Below are positions 1-7,461 of a stretch of DNA of 41,098 nt, one piece after another (the first letter of the stretch is position 1; each line of letters begins with the position of its first letter). A model generated the notes under the pieces. The model searched no databases. It saw only the letters and a list, made by a program, of their open reading frames with translations, and was not told where the DNA came from. A program made the translations under genes and the position numbers. The stretch covers positions 1-41,098 of the forward strand of contig JAIKYN010000102.1 in assembly GCA_024683155.1 (NCBI GenBank), in the 5' to 3' direction. This DNA is from Lachnospiraceae bacterium. Lineage in GTDB: Bacteria; Bacillota; Clostridia; Lachnospirales; Lachnospiraceae.

Positions 1-152
1 TCGGAAATATGTTCTACATCATAGCGAATCAGTACACGAACATCCCTTACCTCCCGGATCTGCAGATAGCTGAGGATCTCCTCCTTCAGTTCCTTCGCCT
101 TGATGGCATAGGGTTGCTTTTTCTCAACGTAGATTCGTCGCACGTGGTCCAT
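1..152 (-). CDS. purL: Phosphoribosylformylglycinamidine synthase, N-terminal fragment (runs off the window edge)
   Basis: Reverse complement from ATG at 152 reads MDHVRRIYVEKKQPYAIKAKELKEEILSYLQIREVRDVRVLIRYDVEHIS, which matches the clostridial PurL N-terminus (VRRIYVEKK...VRVLIRYDVE). Too short to appear in the ORF track. Confidence 0.85.
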   Translation of the reverse strand, partial: MDHVRRIYVEKKQPYAIKAKELKEEILSYLQIREVRDVRVLIRYDVEHIS

Positions 153-219
153 TTACTTTTCTCCTCTTCCTTCATGGAAATTACATTTACTGTTTTTTAT
201 AACCTGCCGATGGCAGACA

Positions 220-256
220 AAATGCCTCAGAAGAATCGTTCCCCTCTGAAGCATTT
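220..256 (-). terminator. Intrinsic terminator downstream of the TetR gene
   Basis: Inverted repeat aaatgcctcaga (220-231) / tctgaagcattt (245-256), 12 bp with one wobble, followed on the minus strand by a short T-run (CATTTTGTC). Confidence 0.65.
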
Positions 257-262
257 GATTTA

Positions 263-850
263 CTAATTCGTTATTCCAAGTCCCTGCATTAAAAACATCA
301 GTTCCTTATCTACTGTCTGTTCGTTGATCCCGATGGTCTGGGATGTGATCTTTAGTCCTTCTATAACATACATAAAATTACGGGCAGTACCCGCCGGATC
401 CTCACAGGAGAATTCTCCCGCCGCGTTTCCGGATTCAAATAACTTGGTCAGAACCTTGACGCCGCTTTCGAATTGTTTTCGAAGATAATTATCCTTCTTG
501 GGAACATCACCGTTGGCAAATAAATATTCGTATTTGGCAATGGTAAGAGAATCCCCTTTATGAAGAAGCTCTTTCTTCTGTTCCTTCAAAAATACGGCTA
601 AAATATCCGACGGAGTAGGATTCTCGCCGATCAGACCTGCAAACGTATCATCGGTCTCTTCGGATTCCTGCTTTAATACCTCACGGAACAGCTCGTCCGT
701 ACTTCCGAAATATAAATATAAACCACCACGACTGATCTCGCATGCGTCTACGATATCCTTCATGGTTACGGCAGAAAAGCCTTTCTCCATAAAGACTTTA
801 CGCGCCGTGGTAAGAATATACTGCTTTTTCTTGACTGACTTATCGCCCAT
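263..850 (-). CDS. TetR/AcrR family transcriptional regulator
   Basis: N-terminal HTH typical of TetR: KKQYILTTARKVFMEKGFSAVTMKDIVDACEISRGGLYLYFGSTDELF. Confidence 0.93.
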   Translation of the reverse strand: MGDKSVKKKQYILTTARKVFMEKGFSAVTMKDIVDACEISRGGLYLYFGSTDELFREVLKQESEETDDTFAGLIGENPTPSDILAVFLKEQKKELLHKGDSLTIAKYEYLFANGDVPKKDNYLRKQFESGVKVLTKLFESGNAAGEFSCEDPAGTARNFMYVIEGLKITSQTIGINEQTVDKELMFLMQGLGITN

Positions 851-885
851 AGTAAAAGTTCCGTTCCCCTAAGATTCTACTCTTC

Positions 886-1356
886 TTACTTCTCAAATGT
901 TGTATCCCAATACGTGATGATCGACTGCATCTTCAGGATGATATCCAGGAAAATACCTTCCTTCACGCCTTCCGACCACACACTGCTGCGACGCTGGCCA
1001 AGCAGAATGTAGTGAGAAAAAATACCGCAGAGCACGTCGAAGCTCTTCACATCGGCCTGCTGGATCAGCCTGCGCTCATCCTCCACCCCACGGATGCGGT
1101 ATCTGGAATAAACATAAGGATAATTACGGTCCATAAAAACCGTATTCTGTGCTTCTTTAACGAAGGTCATCAATCCGGAATCATATACCGGAAAATGCAT
1201 GACCGTAGACTTCTCTTCGGAAGTGTCCCCTTCGTAATTATGCATGACAGCCTGGTCTTTCTTGGATGACAGATAGGTGATATAGCGATCCATCTTCTGA
1301 ACATCTGCACGGTATTTTTCAATTGTTTCCATTACACCGGCAAGCTTATCTTCCAA
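886..1356 (-). CDS. Hypothetical protein (156 aa), co-directional with the TetR gene
   Basis: Open frame ending 36 bp upstream of the TetR start; no recognised domain. Confidence 0.6.
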   Translation of the reverse strand: MEDKLAGVMETIEKYRADVQKMDRYITYLSSKKDQAVMHNYEGDTSEEKSTVMHFPVYDSGLMTFVKEAQNTVFMDRNYPYVYSRYRIRGVEDERRLIQQADVKSFDVLCGIFSHYILLGQRRSSVWSEGVKEGIFLDIILKMQSIITYWDTTFEK

Positions 1357-1514
1357 AGCGAAGGTACCTCCTTATGATCTGATTGTCCGCACAGGAATTG
1401 AATTTACAGGAAGTCACACTCCCCACAGACTAGCGTAATAATCATAGCAAATCCTTAAAAAAAAGTACAGAAAAAAAATGACACATTTTTCATTTTTTGG
1501 CGTTTTGTAAGCTA

Positions 1515-1543
1515 TTCACATTTTCCAATGGTTTCATTATAAT
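1515..1543 (+). promoter_or_regulatory. Sigma-70/SigA-type promoter of the 1574-7310 cluster
   Basis: TTCACA (1515-1520), 17-nt spacer, TATAAT (1538-1543), 30 nt before the ATG at 1574. Confidence 0.8.
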
Positions 1544-1573
1544 AGAATAAGGTCTTTTTAGGATGGAGGCAGT

Positions 1574-3850
1574 ATGGCCGGTAAAAGTTACAGCACTCAG
1601 GAAACCATATACAACACAGAAACATCCGTATCATCCTTTTCCGTTATTGCGGACGGCGGCGTTACCGCCAGTTGCAACGGGCTTTCCTTTACTCTGGATA
1701 AAGGCGATGCGGTAGGCATCATTGACCTGCTCTCTTCCACCTATCTTCTGGATTACACCACCAGCAGGAATACCATGGTCATCCCCTATCCGTTTCAGCT
1801 GGCCCAGTTCAGCATTGACTGGTGCAAGAAAGGGAAGGAATATGCCTATTTATTTACCTGCTCCGCCTGCAGACAGATCTCCCGGCTTCTGAAATCCTTT
1901 GAAGCGCAGAAGGAGAAATGCGGGGCTCTGTATGATTTTTCCAAAAGCATTTACGACCAGTATATTGAGATCTGTCGTAAGAATGCTCTTATCGTTCGTT
2001 CACTTCCCGGGGACGGCATTCTTCCTTTTGAAGAAGATCAGCCCATTCCTTCCTGGATCCCCGGTTACTATGATTCTCTCAAGGTATCCCTGGCGCAGAA
2101 AACCAAGAATCCTCTGTTTCTGGATCCCGGTTTTCAGTTCGGTCTTCTGGGAAAAGTGGCGGAGGATGTTAATATCATCCTGTCCGTAGCGGAAGGCCAG
2201 CACGAGTATGTTTCTCATTCCTGCCAGTATCTCATTGCGGACAATCATATGGATCTTCTGGATATCCTTACCAGCATCTATCCCAAGCTCATCAAGACAA
2301 ACCCGGTGGATGCGGCGCAGATCCAAAGTCTGGTAGAGACTCTGCTGGAGCGTACCTCTTCCTGCGCAGAGATCAACCGTGAGTTGATTGATACGCGACG
2401 TAATGAGTGGCAATCTATGATTGCATTGTACGAATCCTCTTCCGATACAGCCGAAGAAGTTACACCCGTTTCCGATGAGATCAGTCAGGAACTGATGACG
2501 TCTCTTTCTACGATCCTGGATTATTCCGGTGCAGACGAAGCCCTCCGTTCTTCCTTTACGGAGCTTCTTGCTGCCTATAAGGCCATGCCCGATCGAACCT
2601 CTACCGAGGACGATGATCGCAGATTGCGTTCCTCTCTTACCGAGAAATTCTACCGGCTGTATACCGGCGTGGTGGAGCATGCTTTGGAAAGCGGTATGGT
2701 TCCGGTGATCCCCCGCATGTTCCTTTATTTCGGATATGTGGATCCCGATCTTGCAGGCATGGAGAATGCCCGTCTGCTTTATCGTATGGCCGATCAGATC
2801 GGCAGTATGGTCGGAGATAACGTCCATACCTTCTTTGATTGGCTGACCATGATCCTGGAAGGTGAAGTAGAACCCTGCCGTAACGAATTTGATATGGACT
2901 ACGGCGAAAGCCTCCGTGAATCCAAAGCAGCCGGCAAGATCACCGAAGAAGAATTTAAAAAGCTTCTGGAGGATCGTCATGAGAAGATGCTCTTTGAGCT
3001 GCATAATTTCTTCGTATCCGCCAACAAGATCACCTATGGTAAGATCGCAACCTTCTGTCCGGTATTGTCCGAGCATGACGTGATCCGTAACCTGGACGAG
3101 ATCGTCATGACGAAGAAGAAGATCCAGGATGCGCTGGATAAGATCCGGTCTTACGATTTCTCCGCTTATTTCCATCAGACCATCCTGTCCAACCCCGGCG
3201 GCGGTATCACCAAGGAGTATTATCATGTGGAGATCCTGCCTAACTTTATCCTGATGCCCAACATCGGTTTCCGTCCGGTCATGTGGCAGGAAATTGAAGG
3301 CAGAAAGCGTACCTCGCCCGCACGTATGGCGTTATCCATCTTCCAGCTGGAAGATCCTTCCAAGCTGATCAACCGTCTTACGGCGGAATATCGTTGGGAG
3401 ATGTGCAAGAGAGAACAGGGAGCCCGTTGGAACGATGTTACCGAAGCTTCACTCACCAGCGAATACTTCGATTATGTACAGTTCTATAAGAAGAATATTG
3501 ACTTAAGCCAGGATGCCAAGGATAAGATCCGGATCACACTGCAGAAGGCCAAAAACAGCTATAAAGAAATGTTTGTTTACGATTATAATTCCTGGATCCA
3601 GTTTGAAGGAAACGGATCGCCCCGTCTTAATAAAGTTGCCAGGGCAATCCTCTTCCGTTACTGTCCGTTCCGGGAAGAGATCCGGGAGAATCTGGCTACC
3701 AATCCCCTGTATTCGGATATGCTGAACAAATATAAGATCCTGAACGGTCAGAAAGTCCACCATATCACCGGTGTCATCAGTAAGATAAAGGCTTGCGGAA
3801 CCGCAGTTCCTCAGGAGCTCTTTGATGAGGAAGCCTTTTTAAATATGTAA
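1574..3850 (+). CDS. Large uncharacterised protein (758 aa) with a possible cyclic-nucleotide-binding-like N-terminal domain
   Basis: Long ORF. The N-terminus (GLSFTLDKGDAVGIIDLLSSTYLLDYTTSRNTMVIPYPF...ACRQISRLLKSF) resembles a CRP-type beta-roll plus helix; the rest is mostly helical. No HTH recognised. Confidence 0.7.
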   Translation: MAGKSYSTQETIYNTETSVSSFSVIADGGVTASCNGLSFTLDKGDAVGIIDLLSSTYLLDYTTSRNTMVIPYPFQLAQFSIDWCKKGKEYAYLFTCSACRQISRLLKSFEAQKEKCGALYDFSKSIYDQYIEICRKNALIVRSLPGDGILPFEEDQPIPSWIPGYYDSLKVSLAQKTKNPLFLDPGFQFGLLGKVAEDVNIILSVAEGQHEYVSHSCQYLIADNHMDLLDILTSIYPKLIKTNPVDAAQIQSLVETLLERTSSCAEINRELIDTRRNEWQSMIALYESSSDTAEEVTPVSDEISQELMTSLSTILDYSGADEALRSSFTELLAAYKAMPDRTSTEDDDRRLRSSLTEKFYRLYTGVVEHALESGMVPVIPRMFLYFGYVDPDLAGMENARLLYRMADQIGSMVGDNVHTFFDWLTMILEGEVEPCRNEFDMDYGESLRESKAAGKITEEEFKKLLEDRHEKMLFELHNFFVSANKITYGKIATFCPVLSEHDVIRNLDEIVMTKKKIQDALDKIRSYDFSAYFHQTILSNPGGGITKEYYHVEILPNFILMPNIGFRPVMWQEIEGRKRTSPARMALSIFQLEDPSKLINRLTAEYRWEMCKREQGARWNDVTEASLTSEYFDYVQFYKKNIDLSQDAKDKIRITLQKAKNSYKEMFVYDYNSWIQFEGNGSPRLNKVARAILFRYCPFREEIRENLATNPLYSDMLNKYKILNGQKVHHITGVISKIKACGTAVPQELFDEEAFLNM

Positions 3851-3887
3851 TAATCCGGGAATGATCCCATGAGGAGGAAATGAAAAA

Positions 3888-5927
3888 ATGAGATGTCCGT
3901 CATGTAATACCGAAAACCCCGCAGGCGCTAAGTTCTGTGCCAAGTGCGGCCACAAACTGGAAGCCGCACCTGCTGCCGGCGCCAAAATATGTGCCAATTG
4001 CGGCAATCCGCTGACACCCGGTGCAAAGTTCTGTAAATTCTGCGGAACTCCCGCACCTCAGGATGCTCCGGCTACTCCGTCTGTAACGGAAACCGTTGCC
4101 GAGACTGTTTCTGCTGCAGCAGCAGGCGCTGTCTCCAGCCGTTTCACGCCGGTAGATGCTGCTGCGGAGGAAGCTGCCCGCAAGGAAGCTGAGAAAAAGG
4201 CTGCGGAAGAAGCTGCCCGTCTGGAAGCCGAGAGAAAGGCTGCAGAAGAAGCTGCCCGTCTGGAAGCCGAGAGAAAGGCTGCGGAAGAAGCTGCCCGCAA
4301 GGAAGCTGAGAGAAAAGCTGCAGAAGAAGCTGCCCGTCTGGAAGCCGAGAGAAAAGCTGCGGAAGAAGCTGCCCGTCTGGAAGCCGAGAGAAAGGCTGCA
4401 GAAGAAGCTGCCCGTCTGGAAGCCGAGAGAAAGGCCGCAGAAGAAGCTGCAAAAGCTGCCGCTCCCAAAGCAGATGATCGCTATGCAAGAGCAGAAGCCA
4501 GATTCCAGCAGACAGAAGAAACTCCCGGCACAGGGGAAGCCAATGTAAAACAGGAAGGCCCCGTTTCCGCAGGGCCTGCTCAGGCATACTGCAAGAAGTG
4601 CGGTGCTCCCTTAGATCCCAAATTCCAGTTCTGTATGAAGTGCGGAGCTCCCATCAGCGGTGCCGCTCCTGTCAATGATGCAGACAAGCCTGCAGAACCC
4701 ACCCCTAAAGTATCCGCTAAACCCGCAAAAGAAAAGAAAGAATCCTCCAAGGATCCTTCTCAGAAATCCAATACCGGCATCATTATCGGTATCATCGCCG
4801 GTGTAGCAGTGCTTGCCCTGGTGGTCGCCCTGGTGATCTTAAAGCCCTGGCAAACCGTCGGCACTACAGATACCCCGGTTGCCGATAACACCCAGGAAAC
4901 AACCGTTGCAGGTCCTCTGGATACAACCGGCAGCACAGTTTCAACCGAAACCGCTGCCGAAGAAACTGCTCCTGCCAAAGAATATAGCGAAGCTGAACTT
5001 TCTGCTATTTTCTCTGAGGGAGATGCTCTGTTAAATGATGGCCAGACCAATGCCAATGCCGGGGAATATCAAAGCGCAATGGTATCTTTTGCATCTGCCA
5101 TCAATTCCTACACAGCGAAGGCAGATGCGGAGCCGGACCTTAAGTCTGCTGCAGATGCCAAGATTGCTACGGTTTTCCCTCTATATACCGACAGCATTTT
5201 AAATTATAATGCCTTCCTCTTCGGTCAGTACCTGAACGGAGGTCTTTATGTGCAGGCACGCAATACGCTGGACGAAGCCCTCGCCTTCGGAGCCGGTCTT
5301 CAGAGCAAAGGATATTCCGTGGATATGACCCAGCTTCAGGATCAGCGGAATTCTCTGGTAGCCATCTTCCGCGAGAAGTACATGACTGCCTTTAATGAAT
5401 TCACCACCCGTGAGAACTGGTCCCGTGATGAAGCCTGGTCGTTAATGGAAGACGCTTATAATATTACCGAAGCCGACGGTTCCCATTCCCTGTTTGAATT
5501 AAGTGATCTGGACGATCCGCTGGTACGTCGTTATCACTATGCTTATGCTTATTCTATCCGTAAAAATGCCGAAAAGAGTATCGCAGAAGGGGTTCTTAGC
5601 GAGGCAGATGCTGCTTCTCAGCTGATCAGTGTTCTTCCGGCATGCGATTACAACATGCTGGTAATGTATGATGCTATCATCTACGGGGAGCGGGCAGGCG
5701 TGGATGTAAGTGCCGTTGCAAACGCATTTACTGCAATGCAGAATCAGCTGTTATCTACCCAGAATATCTCCTTGACCACTGCCGGAACCAACAACGGAAG
5801 CTTTTTGGACATCAACCACTTCTGGTATTTCAATGATTTCAACAGCGGCCTGACCGATGAATTTAACGGTGTGACCACCGACAATATGCACTGGATTCGT
5901 GAGAATATCCCCGCATATTTGCAATAA
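3888..5927 (+). CDS. Zinc-ribbon membrane protein with Ala/Glu-rich tandem helical repeat and extracytoplasmic C-terminal domain
   Basis: GAGGAGG ribosome-binding site. Three CxxC...CxxC zinc ribbons (CPSCNTENPAGAKFCAKCG, CANCGNPLTPGAKFCKFCG, CKKCGAPLDPKFQFCMKCG), a repeat region, and TM helix GIIIGIIAGVAVLALVVALVIL. Confidence 0.9.
   Translation: MRCPSCNTENPAGAKFCAKCGHKLEAAPAAGAKICANCGNPLTPGAKFCKFCGTPAPQDAPATPSVTETVAETVSAAAAGAVSSRFTPVDAAAEEAARKEAEKKAAEEAARLEAERKAAEEAARLEAERKAAEEAARKEAERKAAEEAARLEAERKAAEEAARLEAERKAAEEAARLEAERKAAEEAAKAAAPKADDRYARAEARFQQTEETPGTGEANVKQEGPVSAGPAQAYCKKCGAPLDPKFQFCMKCGAPISGAAPVNDADKPAEPTPKVSAKPAKEKKESSKDPSQKSNTGIIIGIIAGVAVLALVVALVILKPWQTVGTTDTPVADNTQETTVAGPLDTTGSTVSTETAAEETAPAKEYSEAELSAIFSEGDALLNDGQTNANAGEYQSAMVSFASAINSYTAKADAEPDLKSAADAKIATVFPLYTDSILNYNAFLFGQYLNGGLYVQARNTLDEALAFGAGLQSKGYSVDMTQLQDQRNSLVAIFREKYMTAFNEFTTRENWSRDEAWSLMEDAYNITEADGSHSLFELSDLDDPLVRRYHYAYAYSIRKNAEKSIAEGVLSEADAASQLISVLPACDYNMLVMYDAIIYGERAGVDVSAVANAFTAMQNQLLSTQNISLTTAGTNNGSFLDINHFWYFNDFNSGLTDEFNGVTTDNMHWIRENIPAYLQ
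4161..4433 (+). repeat. 39-bp in-frame tandem repeat, 7 full units (13 aa, AAEEAA[R][L/K]EAE[R/K]K) plus a partial eighth
   Basis: Direct reading of gct-gcg-gaa-gaa-gct-gcc-cgt-ctg-gaa-gcc-gag-aga-aag repeated in register. The period is divisible by 3, so several frames stay open. Confidence 0.95.
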
Positions 5928-5957
5928 GGAATGAATACAGATAGGAATTACAGATAG

Positions 5958-7310
5958 ATGAAAAGAAACGAAAAGGAGAATTTCCTGTATCTGATCCTGG
6001 TATTCTCCATATCCATATTGTTTGTTCTGGTGGTCCTGTTTACAACCTCCGGAGAAAACAGAAAACCTGACATCGTGGAGCCGGAAACTATCCCGGAGAC
6101 CATCGAGACAGTACCCACCGAGACGGAAGAAACCGAAGCAATCGAAACCGAGGAAGCATACTACCCGGCTCCTTCCTATGATTTTCAGATCGAAGATGTC
6201 TATGTGGTCGTTCCCGATCTGGAAAAAGAATATACCATCGCCTGGGTCAGTGATCTGCATATGTTAAGCGATCATGAGAGCGCCGATGATATCACCGAGG
6301 AAGCCCTGGAAACCATTGAGGAACGGTACGAAGAATTATCGATTACCGAAGACGGGGTCCACGGAGAAGAATTGTTGCCGGAGATCGTAGATTACCTGAA
6401 TTACGCCAATCCGGATGCCGTGATCTTTGGCGGCGACATACTGGACTATTGCAGCCGTCATCAGATCGATCTTTTAAAAACCGAATTTGACCGTCTCCGC
6501 TTTAAACCCGAACAGATGCTGTATCTTCGTTCCGATCATGATTGCGGTGTATGGTACAGCGGCGAAGCACTTTCTCAGGAAGAAGCTTACAAGATGCACA
6601 AGGAGATCGACGGTTACGATCCCGAACAGATCTATATCGATCTGGATGAGATCCGTATTGTGGGCGTTAACCTCTCCTATAAGAACCTGTCCGATGAGGA
6701 CCTGAAATATACCCTGGCGGCTTACGAAACCGATAAACCCATCATTGCAGCCACCCATGTTCCTTATTACTCCACCACCGATGTGACCCTGGCAGAGTAT
6801 TCGCAGGAAGTGCGTAATACCTTGTATTACTGGGGACCCGTCAGCGATTATGTTCCGGACGGAAATACCCAGAAGCTGTTTGAGAAGATCTATGCGGAAC
6901 CCTCTCAGGTAGTCCAGGTACTGGCAGGTCACATGCATGCTCCCTGGGACGGCTATATTAACTTCACCACTCCGGAACACATCTTCTCTCCCGTCTTTGA
7001 CGGTGTGATCGGTATGGTCCATGTAGTATCCGAAATGCCGGATTCTACGGACGTTTCCGGAAATGATGGTTCGGGAGATGATACCTCCGGAAATGATAGT
7101 TCAGGAAATGATGCATCGGAAAATGACCACTCCGAAAACGACCTGTCTTCCAACGATGTATCGAAAAATGATGCCACCCGGGACACCGACAAAGACACTT
7201 CGAAATCCGTCAGCGATCAGACCATCGACCTGAGGGATCCTTCTGTTGAAGATGGATCCGACAATAGCTCTTCCATCAAGGATGTGATCAAGCTGGATAC
7301 AACTCCCTGA
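5958..7310 (+). CDS. Membrane-anchored calcineurin-like metallophosphoesterase with C-terminal SxNDx repeats
   Basis: N-terminal TM (FLYLILVFSISILFVLVVLF), acidic/PT-rich linker, motifs SDLH, GGDILDYC, SDHD, ATHVP and AGHMHAPW, and a low-complexity tail. Confidence 0.85.
   Translation: MKRNEKENFLYLILVFSISILFVLVVLFTTSGENRKPDIVEPETIPETIETVPTETEETEAIETEEAYYPAPSYDFQIEDVYVVVPDLEKEYTIAWVSDLHMLSDHESADDITEEALETIEERYEELSITEDGVHGEELLPEIVDYLNYANPDAVIFGGDILDYCSRHQIDLLKTEFDRLRFKPEQMLYLRSDHDCGVWYSGEALSQEEAYKMHKEIDGYDPEQIYIDLDEIRIVGVNLSYKNLSDEDLKYTLAAYETDKPIIAATHVPYYSTTDVTLAEYSQEVRNTLYYWGPVSDYVPDGNTQKLFEKIYAEPSQVVQVLAGHMHAPWDGYINFTTPEHIFSPVFDGVIGMVHVVSEMPDSTDVSGNDGSGDDTSGNDSSGNDASENDHSENDLSSNDVSKNDATRDTDKDTSKSVSDQTIDLRDPSVEDGSDNSSSIKDVIKLDTTP
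7056..7175 (+). repeat. 15-bp in-frame tandem repeat (S-x-N/D-D-x, about 8 units)
   Basis: Translates to SGNDG SGDDT SGNDS SGNDA SENDH SENDL SSNDV SKNDA at the C-terminus of the phosphoesterase. Confidence 0.9.
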
Positions 7311-7348
7311 TCGGATTGGGATGGCATATTCATACACAACAACAATAA

Positions 7349-7385
7349 GATCCCTGCAGATCATGTCTGCAGGGATCCTTTTTTG
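7349..7385 (+). terminator. Intrinsic terminator of the 1574-7310 cluster
   Basis: gatccctgcaga (7349-7360) / tctgcagggatc (7366-7377), 12-bp perfect stem with 5-nt loop, then cttttttgt. Confidence 0.9.
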
Positions 7386-7461
7386 TATTCTTTCGGTTCG
7401 TTGCCAAATAAAGTCATAGGACAAAACGCTGCGGCAGCATCTGTGTTTTTCCTCTGCCGGA

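Noticed and set aside
204-216. Small hairpin ctgcc-gat-ggcag near the TetR terminator
   Set aside because: Only 5 bp, no T-run in either direction; the neighbouring 220-256 stem explains termination better.
9-266. 85-aa plus-strand ORF at the left edge
   Set aside because: It is antisense to the purL 5' end, which has a clear family match.
2000-3226. 408-aa minus-strand ORF
   Set aside because: Fully antisense to the 758-aa gene, no domain or RBS; explained by codon-bias shadow.
4058-4587. Minus-strand 136/147-aa and plus-strand 130-aa ORFs with repetitive sequence (SAAFLSASRRAA, LLLQPFSRLPDGQ)
   Set aside because: By-products of the 39-bp in-frame repeat keeping all frames open; not independent genes.
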